A program made the translations under genes and the position numbers. A stretch of 45,952 bases of DNA, from the NCBI GenBank assembly GCA_946482335.1, contig CAMLRG010000015.1, positions 1-45,952 on the forward strand, given 5' to 3'. This document shows positions 1-7,601 of this stretch, piece after piece. The first letter of the stretch is position 1. Each line of letters begins with the position of its first letter. This DNA comes from an uncultured Duganella sp. GTDB taxonomy: Bacteria; Pseudomonadota; Gammaproteobacteria; Burkholderiales; Burkholderiaceae. A model generated the notes under the pieces. The model did no database searches. It had not been told where the DNA came from and saw nothing but the letters and a program-made list of their open reading frames with translations.

Positions 1-594
1 GCGGAGCTGTTCGACAACCCGGAAAAATACCGCGACCGCTTCCACTACAATGCAGCCGGCACGGCGCTCGAATACGTCAACCTGTCTTCCCTGGCCAACC
101 TCGGTATCCGCAAGAGCGCCGGCGTCGACGTGACGCTGCAGTACCGCTTCCCGCAAACGCCGGTTGGCGCCTTCGACACCTGGTTCAACGGCACTTACGT
201 CACCAGCAATGTGTGGCAAACGACGCCGGACAGCGAGCCGTTCGAAAGCATTGGCGTTTACAACGGCGCCACGCGCTGGCGCCACAACTTCGCCCTGCGT
301 TGGTCGAACGGTGCCTGGAGCGCCACGCTGTCGCAGCGCTATTCCTCCGGCTATGAGGACCAGAACGCGGTACCGGCCCAGTTCAAGCGCGACGTGGAAG
401 CCAATTCGGTGTGGACGCTTTCCGCGGCCTATACCGGCATCAGGAACGCGACCATCACCGCAGGCGTCAAGAACCTCCTGAACACCGATCCGCCGTTCTC
501 GAACCAGAGCGCCAACCCTCAGACAGGCTACGATCCGCGCCTGTCCGACCCGATCGGCCGCGCTTACTACCTGCGTTTGACCTACAAATTCTGA
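1..594 (+). CDS. TonB-dependent receptor, C-terminal part (partial)
   Basis: The frame is open from the first base of the window, so the gene begins upstream; about 197 residues are visible. The fragment has the alternating beta-strand texture of an outer-membrane barrel and ends in YYLRLTYKF, with the terminal aromatic typical of TonB-dependent receptors. The stretch around VKNLLNTDPPFSNQ is the usual penultimate-strand motif of this family. Such receptors import siderophores, vitamin B12, sugars or peptides across the outer membrane using TonB-ExbBD energy. The plug and TonB box are outside the window, so the substrate cannot be named. It converges on the aldehyde dehydrogenase gene. Whether it belongs to the hydroxyproline regulon next to it depends on its promoter, which is not visible. 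Confidence 0.85.
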   Translation, partial: AELFDNPEKYRDRFHYNAAGTALEYVNLSSLANLGIRKSAGVDVTLQYRFPQTPVGAFDTWFNGTYVTSNVWQTTPDSEPFESIGVYNGATRWRHNFALRWSNGAWSATLSQRYSSGYEDQNAVPAQFKRDVEANSVWTLSAAYTGIRNATITAGVKNLLNTDPPFSNQSANPQTGYDPRLSDPIGRAYYLRLTYKF

Positions 595-603
595 CCGCTC
601 CAT

Positions 604-632
604 CCGCTCCTCCAGCGCCGCCGGAGGGGCGG
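604..632. terminator. GC-rich hairpin between convergent genes, possible terminator
   Basis: A 10-bp stem (604-613 with 623-632, one G-T pair) encloses a 9-nt loop in the 47-bp gap between two converging genes. Neither strand has a good T tract, so it may stall polymerase or protect 3' ends rather than act as a classical intrinsic terminator. It is the only convergent junction in the window with room for a hairpin. Confidence 0.4.
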
Positions 633-641
633 AGCGTGTGA

Positions 642-2075
642 TCAGAGAGGGAACTGATAGGCGGTCTTCACGATGGTGTAGAACTCGGCTGCGTACGCGC
701 CTTGTTCACGCGGACCGAAAGACGAACCTTTGCGGCCGCCAAAGGGGACGTGGTAGTCCACGCCGGCGGTCGGCAGGTTGACCATTACCATGCCCGACTG
801 GATGCGGCGCTTGAAGGTTTCCGCCGCCTTGAGGGACCTGGTGCAGATGCCTGCCGACAGGCCCATCTCGGTGTCGTTGGCGACCTTGATCGCTTCTTCC
901 AGGTCCTTGACGCGGATGACGGCGGCGACCGGGCCGAAGACTTCTTCCTTGTTGATGGTCATGGCCGAAGTGGTGTTGTCGATCAGGGTCGGCGCGTAGT
1001 AATAGCCCGGCGTACTGAAGATCAGGTCTTTGCCGCCGGTCAGGATCACGCCGCCTTCATCCTTGGCCTTGGCGACCGCCTCGCGTGCGATGTCGAGCTG
1101 TTCCTGGCTGGCGATAGGGCCCATCGCCACGCCATCGGCGCGGCTGTCGCCGACCTTGATCTTGCTGGTCGCTTCGGCAAGGGCCGCAACGAAACGGTCG
1201 GCGATACCTTCGGTGACGATGATGCGCGACGATGCCGTGCAGCGGTGGCCGGACGAGAAGAAGGAAGAATTCATGACCGAGTTGACGGCGTTGTCGAGGT
1301 CCGCATCATCCAGTACGACAACCGGGTTCTTGCCGCCCATTTCGCACTGCACGCGCTTGCCCTTGGCCACAGCCTGGTCGCGCACGCGGGTGCCGGTGGC
1401 GACGGAACCGGTGAAGGAAATGGCGTCGCAGCCATCGATCATCAGCGGGCCGGCGACCGAGCCACGGGCGAAGATCACGTTCAGCACGCCTTTCGGCAAG
1501 CCGGCACGGTTGAGGATATCGGCCAGCGCCCAGGCGCAGCCTGGCGTGAGTTCGGCGGGCTTGCAGACCACCGTGTTGCCGAAGGCGATAGCCGGCGCCA
1601 TCTTCCATGCCGGGATGGCGATCGGGAAGTTCCACGGGCAGATCAGGCCGATCACGCCGACCGGCTCGCGCGTGATCTCGACCTTGACGCCCGGGCGCAC
1701 GCTGTCGAGCACTTCGCCATGTGCGCGCAGCGCTTCGCCGGCGAAGTATTTGAAGATATGGCCGGCGCGGGTCACTTCGCCAATGCCTTCGGGTAGGGTC
1801 TTGCCTTCTTCACGGGAGAGCAGGGCTCCAAGTTCGGCCTTGCGGGCCAGGATTTCGCTGCCGGCGGCATCCAGGATGTCGAAGCGCTGCTGCGGCGTCG
1901 AGAACTGCCAGGTTTCGAAAGCGCTGCGCGCTGCCGCAATCGCCGCCTTCACCTCCGCTTCGCCGGCGGTGGAGTAGACGCCGATGATGTCGTTGGTGTC
2001 CGAAGGGTTGATGTTGTTGAAGGTCTTTTCAGTGACGACCCATTCGCCATTGATCAGGTTTCCAAATACGGTCAT
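642..2075 (-). CDS. aldehyde dehydrogenase, probable 2-oxoglutarate semialdehyde (2,5-dioxovalerate) dehydrogenase
   Basis: This 477-residue protein has standard length for the NAD(P)-dependent ALDH superfamily. The catalytic Cys279 lies in SSGHRCTAS and the general-base Glu245 in CEMGGKNP; PWNFPIAIPAWKMAPA is the usual cofactor-domain segment. In the hydroxyproline pathway the last step oxidises 2-oxoglutarate semialdehyde to 2-oxoglutarate, and the neighbouring deaminase and D-amino-acid dehydrogenase make this the most likely substrate. The ATG is preceded by an AAGGAG ribosome site. A -35-like TTGGTG (2123-2128) and a -10 TATACT (2101-2106) on the minus strand are overlaid by a GTATAC palindrome, so repression by the GntR protein nearby is expected. 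The family is clear; the exact substrate is inferred from context. Confidence 0.88.
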   Translation of the reverse strand: MTVFGNLINGEWVVTEKTFNNINPSDTNDIIGVYSTAGEAEVKAAIAAARSAFETWQFSTPQQRFDILDAAGSEILARKAELGALLSREEGKTLPEGIGEVTRAGHIFKYFAGEALRAHGEVLDSVRPGVKVEITREPVGVIGLICPWNFPIAIPAWKMAPAIAFGNTVVCKPAELTPGCAWALADILNRAGLPKGVLNVIFARGSVAGPLMIDGCDAISFTGSVATGTRVRDQAVAKGKRVQCEMGGKNPVVVLDDADLDNAVNSVMNSSFFSSGHRCTASSRIIVTEGIADRFVAALAEATSKIKVGDSRADGVAMGPIASQEQLDIAREAVAKAKDEGGVILTGGKDLIFSTPGYYYAPTLIDNTTSAMTINKEEVFGPVAAVIRVKDLEEAIKVANDTEMGLSAGICTRSLKAAETFKRRIQSGMVMVNLPTAGVDYHVPFGGRKGSSFGPREQGAYAAEFYTIVKTAYQFPL

Positions 2076-2100
2076 GTGGATACGCTCCTTAAAATGAAAT

Positions 2101-2115
2101 AGTATACAGTATACT
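2101..2115. promoter_or_regulatory. GntR/FCD operator, perfect 7-1-7 palindrome
   Basis: AGTATACAGTATACT is a perfect inverted repeat with one central base, in the gap between the divergent ALDH and peptidase genes. It covers the -10 TATACT of the ALDH promoter on the minus strand and a TATACT on the plus strand. Related sequences occur at 4299-4313 and in front of the GntR gene. GTATAC cores are typical of FCD-type GntR operators. Binding by the local regulator is inferred. Confidence 0.7.
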
Positions 2116-2140
2116 TAAACAACACCAAGAGACATAAATC

Positions 2141-3040
2141 ATGAAAACTCGCTTGACGAAACTGGCGGCTGTTGTGGCCGCGACCGCATTCACGGCTTGC
2201 ACGCATGTGGAACCGATCAGGAAGCCGCCGGCCAGCCTTGGCCTTGACCCGTTCTACGCCAAATACGCCGATGCCCAGGGTATACCGGTCACCGGATCGG
2301 GGCTGGTCCCGGACGCCGCGATCTGGGCGGCGCGCGACATCGTGACCGCTATGTTGTCACATCGGCGCGATGTGCGCGACGAACTTGTGCGGCAAGGCGC
2401 GCGGGTGGGTGTGATGGCGGTTTCGGAAGGGACGACGGATCTGCCGGAGCAGCGGGATTGGAAAAAGCCCGCCATCGACGACCCCCGCCTGACCAAATGC
2501 GAAGTGCGCGATTACGCGAAAACCATCGGCCTGATGACCGACCAGCAGTACTGGAATGCCCGTTCGCGCGGCATGGGCGGCCTGTTCACCACCGGTGCGG
2601 CGGAGAACATCATGGGTGTGCCGGGCACGCGCTACTTTGGCGAGAACATCATGGTGCACGAGTTCTCGCACAACATCATGAATGCCTTGCGCACCATCGA
2701 CCCGGACCTGATCGCGCGCCTGCGGGCCGCCTACGCTGCCGCCAGGGAGAAGCGCCTGTGGCAGGGCGCTTATATGGCGAACACGCTGGAGGAGTACTTC
2801 GCCGAGGGCACGCAATTCTGGTTCAATTCCAACAAAGCCTACATCACCGACACCCTGACCGTGGTCAATGACGATGACTTGCGCGCGCATGATCCGGTGC
2901 TGTACGCGATCCTGGCGGAAGTCTATGGCAACCGGCACCACATTGCCGCCGACGTGTTCTACAAGCACGCTGCCCGGATGGACAGCGTGCGCGTGTCGCT
3001 GGACGGTGCGGGCCGGGCCAGGGACGACTGCTATTCCTGA
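2141..3040 (+). CDS. putative secreted zinc metallopeptidase lipoprotein
   Basis: The protein has 299 residues. It starts with a short lysine/arginine-containing, alanine-rich signal ending in FTAC, with Cys20 as possible lipidation site, so export to the periplasm or outer membrane is likely. The zinc motif HEFSH is at residues 173-177. About 40 residues later, LEEYFAEG supplies a third glutamate ligand (Glu218 or Glu222). This pattern resembles gluzincins of the anthrax-lethal-factor-like type (HExxH followed by EFFAE), although overall similarity cannot be judged here. It shares a divergent intergenic region, and the GTATAC operator inside it, with the aldehyde dehydrogenase. That suggests induction together with hydroxyproline catabolism, perhaps to trim proline- or hydroxyproline-rich peptides; this role is inference. 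It overlaps the convergent oxidoreductase gene by 10 bp. Confidence 0.7.
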   Translation: MKTRLTKLAAVVAATAFTACTHVEPIRKPPASLGLDPFYAKYADAQGIPVTGSGLVPDAAIWAARDIVTAMLSHRRDVRDELVRQGARVGVMAVSEGTTDLPEQRDWKKPAIDDPRLTKCEVRDYAKTIGLMTDQQYWNARSRGMGGLFTTGAAENIMGVPGTRYFGENIMVHEFSHNIMNALRTIDPDLIARLRAAYAAAREKRLWQGAYMANTLEEYFAEGTQFWFNSNKAYITDTLTVVNDDDLRAHDPVLYAILAEVYGNRHHIAADVFYKHAARMDSVRVSLDGAGRARDDCYS

Positions 3041-4263
3041 AAACGGTCCAGGGAAAATTCCTCGGGCGCTTTGCCGTCGATGACCATGTCGGCAACGATC
3101 TCGCCGGTCACCGGTCCAAGCGTCAAGCCCAGGTGCTGGTGGCCGAAGGCATAGTACAGGTTGGAAGTCGACCCCACCTTGCCAATGGCCGGCAGGTAGT
3201 CCGGGAGCGTAGGACGGATGCCGATCCATTCGGCCACGCGGCTGGTATCGATGGGCAGTCCCAGCTCGGACACATGTTTCTTGAGCCGCTGCCATTTGCC
3301 CTGGTCGGGCGGCAGCTCCGGGCGGGAAATTTCCACGAAGCTGGCGGCGCGCACGCCGGAACGGAAGCCGGTGACGATCATGGAGCGGTTCTCGAACACG
3401 ACCGGCGGCATGCCGGCCGGCCAGCTGCCTTGCGCATCCTGGATATGGTAGCCGCGCTCGGCAACGATCGGCACGTTCAGGCCGAGCGGGCGTAACAGTT
3501 CGCCCGACCAGAAGCCCGCGCTCACCACCACACTGCCGGCAGTCAGCGTTTCGCCGCCCGCCAGCACGGCGCCCGCTTTCCCGGCATCGAGCGCCAGCCG
3601 CGCGACGCGGTCGAACACGATGCGCCCGCCGCGCGCAAGGAAGGCATCTTCCAATGCCTTGAGCATTTCCGCATTGTCGACCACCTGGCCGGTATTTTCG
3701 AAGCGGATGGCGCCGGCGACAGGGCGTTTGCTCAAGATTTGCAGCGCCACCAGTTCATCGTCGGTCGCCAGGCGGAAGGTGGCCGGGCCGGTGTCGGTGG
3801 CCTGCCAGGCCGCCAGGCCCGCCCGTGCGCCGGCCGGCGTTTCCCAGACCACGAAGTGGCCATCCTGCCGGATCAGTTCCGGCGCCCCCAGGTCGGCAAC
3901 GCGGCGCTGCCAGGCCGGCATGGCTTTCAGCATCAGTGCCGACAGCGCTGCCTTGCCCTTGGCGAAACGGTCGGGCCTCGCCGCCCGCACCAGGCGCCAG
4001 CTGAAAGGCAGCCAGGTCGACATGGCGCGAGCGGGCAGGGCCAGTGCGCCGCCAACACTATATAGGCGGCGCGGCGCGGATTTTACCATCGCCATCGAGG
4101 CCAATGGCTCGACCTGTTCGATCGCAATATGGCCAGCATTGCCATAACAAGCCGCCGTGCGCGTGCGTTCGGCTTCCACCAGCGTGACCTCGAGCCCGCG
4201 CGACTGGAGCTGCAGCGCAATATTGAGGCCGACCACGCCCCCACCCAACACCAATACATTCAT
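3031..4263 (-). CDS. FAD-dependent D-amino acid dehydrogenase, probable cis-4-hydroxy-D-proline dehydrogenase
   Basis: The 410-residue protein begins MNVLVLGGGVVGLNIALQ, a DAO-family Rossmann FAD motif right at the N terminus. This is why I place the start at the ATG at 4263 rather than the longer upstream extension. An acidic residue closes the second beta strand (VTLVEAE), and the C-terminal IGIRPTLPDYLPAIG and GHQHLGLTLGP motifs match the DadA/D-hydroxyproline dehydrogenase group. The predicted reaction is oxidation of cis-4-hydroxy-D-proline to 1-pyrroline-4-hydroxy-2-carboxylate, the substrate of the deaminase encoded divergently. The 77-bp gap between the two genes contains the GTATAC operator. 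A D-proline or other D-amino-acid substrate cannot be excluded. Confidence 0.82.
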   Translation of the reverse strand: MNVLVLGGGVVGLNIALQLQSRGLEVTLVEAERTRTAACYGNAGHIAIEQVEPLASMAMVKSAPRRLYSVGGALALPARAMSTWLPFSWRLVRAARPDRFAKGKAALSALMLKAMPAWQRRVADLGAPELIRQDGHFVVWETPAGARAGLAAWQATDTGPATFRLATDDELVALQILSKRPVAGAIRFENTGQVVDNAEMLKALEDAFLARGGRIVFDRVARLALDAGKAGAVLAGGETLTAGSVVVSAGFWSGELLRPLGLNVPIVAERGYHIQDAQGSWPAGMPPVVFENRSMIVTGFRSGVRAASFVEISRPELPPDQGKWQRLKKHVSELGLPIDTSRVAEWIGIRPTLPDYLPAIGKVGSTSNLYYAFGHQHLGLTLGPVTGEIVADMVIDGKAPEEFSLDRFQE

Positions 4264-4284
4264 AAGTGCGTCTTTCTCGTTGCG

Positions 4285-4313
4285 TTTCGAAACTGAATCG
4301 TATACAGTATAAC
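4285..4313 (+). promoter_or_regulatory. promoter and GntR operator in front of the deaminase gene
   Basis: TTTCGA (4285-4290) and TATAAC (4308-4313) are 17 bp apart and could be the -35 and -10 of the deaminase gene. A one-mismatch copy of the GTATACAGTATAC motif spans 4300-4312, covering the -10. The same site lies in the 5' region of the divergent dehydrogenase and could control both genes. Confidence 0.6.
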
Positions 4314-4340
4314 ATCCATTGATTCTGAAGGAGTATAGCA

Positions 4341-5252
4341 ATGACCGTTAATTGGCGCGGCGTCTTCCCTGCCGTAACCACGCAGTTCAAGGAAGACCTT
4401 TCCATCGACTTCACCGAAACCCAGCGCGTGGTCGACGACCTGATTCGCGACGGCGTCACCGGCATCATTGCCATGGGCACTTGCGGCGAAAACAATTCGC
4501 TGACCGCCGACGAGAAGCGTACGCTGCTCAAGGCGATCGTGGAAGTGGTCAAAGGCCGTGTGCCGGTCGTCACCGGCGTGTCCGAGCTGACCACGCCGGC
4601 CGCCGCCGCCTGGGCGCGCGATGCGGAAGCCATCGGCGCCGACGGCCTGATGCTGCTGCCGGCCATGGTATACGTGCCGAAGACCGAAGAACTGGTGGCC
4701 CACTTCACCACCGTCGCGCAAGCCACCAAACTGCCGATCATGTTGTACAACAACCCGACCGCTTACCGCGTCGCGATCACCAATGAAGTGCTGGAAGCGC
4801 TGCGCCCGGTCGAGAACATCGTGGCGATCAAGGAATCGACTCCGGATACCCGCCGTTTCACCGACATGTACAACGCCTTCGGCGACCGTTATGTGGTGTT
4901 CGCCGGCCTGGACGACGTGGCCTTCGAAGGCTTGCTGCTGGGCGCCCAGGGCTGGGTGTCCGGCCTGACCTCGGCCTTCCCGCAAGAATCGGTAATGCTG
5001 GTGAAGGCGCTGGAAGCGGGCGATATCGCCACCGCGCGCGAGATCTACCGCTGGTTCCTGCCGCTGCTGCACCTGGATGCCGAGCATGACCTGGTCCAGT
5101 CGATCAAACTGGCCGAGCAGATCATGGGCCGCGGCTCGGAGCGCGTGCGCATGCCGCGCCTGCCGCTGTCCGGCGCACGCCGCGCCCAGGTCACCGCGAT
5201 GGTTGAACAAGCCGCCGCCACCCGACCGAGCCTGAAACTGAAGGTCGCGTGA
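4341..5252 (+). CDS. DapA/NAL-family lyase, probable 1-pyrroline-4-hydroxy-2-carboxylate deaminase
   Basis: This is a 303-residue class I aldolase-fold protein. It carries the substrate-carboxylate loop near GTCGEN, the catalytic tyrosine in YNNP (Tyr136) and the Schiff-base lysine in AIKES (Lys164). True dihydrodipicolinate synthase is unlikely because the gene sits in a degradative cluster with a D-amino-acid dehydrogenase, a semialdehyde dehydrogenase and a permease. The expected reaction removes ammonia and water from 1-pyrroline-4-hydroxy-2-carboxylate, giving 2-oxoglutarate semialdehyde. AAGGAG at 4328-4333 sets the start. The TGA stop shares a base with the ATG of the permease (TGATG), indicating translational coupling. 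Confidence 0.85.
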   Translation: MTVNWRGVFPAVTTQFKEDLSIDFTETQRVVDDLIRDGVTGIIAMGTCGENNSLTADEKRTLLKAIVEVVKGRVPVVTGVSELTTPAAAAWARDAEAIGADGLMLLPAMVYVPKTEELVAHFTTVAQATKLPIMLYNNPTAYRVAITNEVLEALRPVENIVAIKESTPDTRRFTDMYNAFGDRYVVFAGLDDVAFEGLLLGAQGWVSGLTSAFPQESVMLVKALEAGDIATAREIYRWFLPLLHLDAEHDLVQSIKLAEQIMGRGSERVRMPRLPLSGARRAQVTAMVEQAAATRPSLKLKVA

Positions 5253-6664
5253 TGGGGATGCTCGGACCATTGAAGCCTCTGCATCGCTCAGAGGAAGACG
5301 GAAGGGCGCTGGCCAAGACATTGAGCTGGCCGCACCTGGTTGCTTTGGGCATCGGCGGCATCATTGGTACGGGCATCTATACGCTGATCGGTATCGGCGC
5401 CGGACTGGCCGGGCCGGGCGTCATCGTTTCGTTCGCCTTGTGCGGCATTGTGTGTGCCTGCGCCGCCCTGGCGTACACCGAAATGTCGACGCTGATCCCG
5501 ACCGCCGGCTCGGCCTATACTTACACTTATTCCGCGATCGGCGAGATTGCCGCATGGGTGGTCGGTTGGGCGCTGATCCTGGAATACAGCCTCGCATGCT
5601 CCACGGTGGCAGTCGGCTGGTCGGCCCACCTGGTGGGCTGGCTGTCGGACGGCATTGGCCTGCAGTTGCCAGCCTACCTGCTGAACGGCCCGGCAGCGGG
5701 CGGGCTGGTCAACCTGCCCGCCGTGCTGGTATCGCTGGCCGTCATGGGTTTGCTGCTGGTGGGCGCCCGCGAAAGCGCCACCATCAATATCGTCCTGGTG
5801 GTGATCAAGATCGTGGCCCTGGCGGCCTTCATCCTGCTCGGGCTGCCGGCAATCAAGGCCGGCAACTACGACCCGTTCGCGGCCTACGGTTTCCTCGCCC
5901 ATGAGATGGAAGGGCAGAAGTACGGCATCATGGCTGGCGCGGCGATCGTGTTCTTTGCCTTCTTCGGCTTCGATGCGGTGTCGACGTCCGCGGAAGAGGC
6001 GAAAAATCCCAACCGCGACCTGACCATCGGCATCATCGGCTCGATGCTGATCTCGACCCTGATCTATATGCTGGTGGCCAGCGTTGCCGTCGGTGTGATC
6101 CCGTTCCAGGAGATTGCCCAAAGCGGTGACCCACTGCCGCATGTCCTGCGCTCGATCGGCTATCCGCTGATTGCCAGCCTGGTGGGCGTGGCGGCGATCG
6201 TGGCGCTGCCGTCGGTGATCCTGGTGATGATGTATGGCCAGAGCCGCATCTTCTTCGTGATGGCGCGCGACGGCTTGCTGCCGCAGGCGGTGGCCAAGGT
6301 CAACGCCAAGGGTTCGCCGGCCCTGATCACGACGCTGACCGGCATCTTCGTGGCCGTCTTCGCCGGCTTTGTCCCGCTCAAGAAGATCGCGGAATTGTCG
6401 AATGCCGGCACGCTGATTGCGTTCGTGGCCGTGTCGCTGTCGATGATCGTGCTGCGCAAGAGGCTGCCGCATATCGAGCGCAGCTTCAAGACGCCTTTGT
6501 ACTGGCTGGTCGGCCTGGTTTCCATCACAGGCTGCATCTTCATCTTCTCCAGCCTGCCGGTGGAGAGCGAGATCTTCACGCTGGTCTGGATGCTGCTTGG
6601 CCTGGCGTTCTACTTCAGTTACGGCCGCTGGAACAGCCGCTTGCGCCGCGCCGTCAATTCCTGA
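5252..6664 (+). CDS. APC-superfamily amino acid permease (cationic amino acid transporter type)
   Basis: This is a polytopic membrane protein of about 470 residues. The N-terminal GIGGIIGTGIYTLIG is the first-helix hallmark of APC transporters, and about a dozen hydrophobic segments follow. FFAFFGFDAVSTSAEEAKNPNRD is the conserved loop of the CAT/YfnA-type subgroup. The gene begins inside the deaminase stop (TGATG); an in-frame GTG three bases earlier is an alternative start. Context suggests uptake of hydroxyproline or proline, but this transporter group is also known for other amino acids. The 3' end overlaps the convergent regulator gene by 11 bp. Confidence 0.85.
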   Translation: MGMLGPLKPLHRSEEDGRALAKTLSWPHLVALGIGGIIGTGIYTLIGIGAGLAGPGVIVSFALCGIVCACAALAYTEMSTLIPTAGSAYTYTYSAIGEIAAWVVGWALILEYSLACSTVAVGWSAHLVGWLSDGIGLQLPAYLLNGPAAGGLVNLPAVLVSLAVMGLLLVGARESATINIVLVVIKIVALAAFILLGLPAIKAGNYDPFAAYGFLAHEMEGQKYGIMAGAAIVFFAFFGFDAVSTSAEEAKNPNRDLTIGIIGSMLISTLIYMLVASVAVGVIPFQEIAQSGDPLPHVLRSIGYPLIASLVGVAAIVALPSVILVMMYGQSRIFFVMARDGLLPQAVAKVNAKGSPALITTLTGIFVAVFAGFVPLKKIAELSNAGTLIAFVAVSLSMIVLRKRLPHIERSFKTPLYWLVGLVSITGCIFIFSSLPVESEIFTLVWMLLGLAFYFSYGRWNSRLRRAVNS

Positions 6665-7298
6665 ATTCGCGCCGCAAATCTTCGAGGGTCGAGGCGATGT
6701 GGTCGTGCATCATCGCCGCGACCGCTTTTGCCTTCCCCTGCGACCACAATTCCAGCATCGCATGGTGCTCCTTGTGCGCCCGGTCCTCGCGGCCGGCGGG
6801 TTCAAGGTGCTTGCGCACATAGCGTTCCGACATGATGTTCAGGCGTTCGATGATCTGGACCGTCAGCGGCCGTGCCAACGGCTGCACCAGCGACATGTGG
6901 AAGGCGCGATTCAGGCTGCCCACCTGGTCCTTGCTCGCCACCATGGCTTTATCGAGCGCTTCCAGCGCCCGTTTCGCGGCGGCCTTGTCGTCCGGCGTTG
7001 CGATCTTCGAAGCCTCGGCAACCGCGTCGGGTTCGAGGCGCAGGCGCAGCGCGTAGACCTCTTCCGCCTCCTCGGCGCTCAGCGGGCGGACGAAAAAACC
7101 ACGGTTGGCATGGGAAACCAGAAGTCGCTCCTGCTCCAGGCGCGCCAGGGCCTCCCGCAGCGGGATCTTGCTAACGCCCAGTTCGGCGGCCAGCGCATCC
7201 TGGCGGATCGGCGCATCCGAAGGGAAGCCGCCGGCAATGATGCGGTCGCGGACCAGGGTGAAAATTTGTTCGGAAAGCGTCTGGACTACAAGGCTCAT
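6654..7298 (-). CDS. GntR-family regulator with FCD ligand domain
   Basis: The protein has 214 residues. The N-terminal winged helix (about 10-75) has the GntR signature RQDALAAELGVSKIPLREAL. The C-terminal FCD all-helical domain carries spaced Asp/His residues suited to a metal and small-acid ligand. The gene lies at the end of the catabolic cluster, transcribed towards the permease. Its own upstream region contains GTATAC and a degraded copy of the cluster operator, so autoregulation is likely. Among hydroxyproline clusters, a GntR regulator (HypR in Sinorhizobium) is a known arrangement. Its role here as repressor relieved by a pathway intermediate is inferred from operators lying over -10 elements. 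Confidence 0.88.
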   Translation of the reverse strand: MSLVVQTLSEQIFTLVRDRIIAGGFPSDAPIRQDALAAELGVSKIPLREALARLEQERLLVSHANRGFFVRPLSAEEAEEVYALRLRLEPDAVAEASKIATPDDKAAAKRALEALDKAMVASKDQVGSLNRAFHMSLVQPLARPLTVQIIERLNIMSERYVRKHLEPAGREDRAHKEHHAMLELWSQGKAKAVAAMMHDHIASTLEDLRREFRN

Positions 7299-7330
7299 GC
7301 AATGCCCTTCGAGCGGAAAAGACCAAATAA

Positions 7331-7357
7331 AGTATACGAATTAACGCATACAATATC
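7331..7357. promoter_or_regulatory. autoregulatory GntR operator region
   Basis: AGTATAC at 7331-7337 contains the minus-strand TATACT -10 of the regulator gene. GCATACAATATC at 7346-7357 is a weaker match (9 of 12) to the GTATACAGTATA seen at the other two sites. Together they form a degenerate operator about 35 to 60 bp upstream of the regulator start. Confidence 0.5.
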
Positions 7358-7391
7358 GGCAAATGGCAAGTCTTGAGGGGATTTGCAATGG

Positions 7392-7478
7392 TGGTGCCCC
7401 GAGCCGGAATCGAACCGGCACGGCCTTGCGGCCAACGGATTTTAAGTCCGGTGTGTCTACCAATTTCACCATCGGGGC
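7392..7478 (-). tRNA. tRNA-Leu (anticodon UAA)
   Basis: On the minus strand an 87-nt tRNA folds with acceptor GCCCCGA/TCGGGGC, D-arm, anticodon loop CTTAAAA (anticodon TAA), a long variable arm typical of class II tRNAs (GTTGGCCGCAAGGCCGT), the T-arm GGTTCGATTCC and an encoded CCA end. It decodes UUA (and UUG by wobble). No integrase or repeat of its 3' end is seen on the 7391 side. Confidence 0.96.
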
Positions 7479-7601
7479 TTGGTTGTAGCCCGCTATTATG
7501 GCATGACTTTTCGTTAAGTTCCAGAGCTTGCAAATCTGACAGCGCTTGTAATCGCTGTGGAATGTTGTAGCATGCTGGTCGCAGAATTCCTGGAAAGACC
7601 C

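Noticed and set aside
4263..4341. N-terminal extension of the FAD dehydrogenase to 4341
   Set aside because: It would extend across the operator and promoter region and precede the FAD motif, which should be at the N terminus; the start at 4263 is better.
7557..7601. Upstream ATG of the ParB-like gene
   Set aside because: It adds 15 residues without family similarity and has no ribosome site; the ATG at 7602 has a better site and begins like the family.
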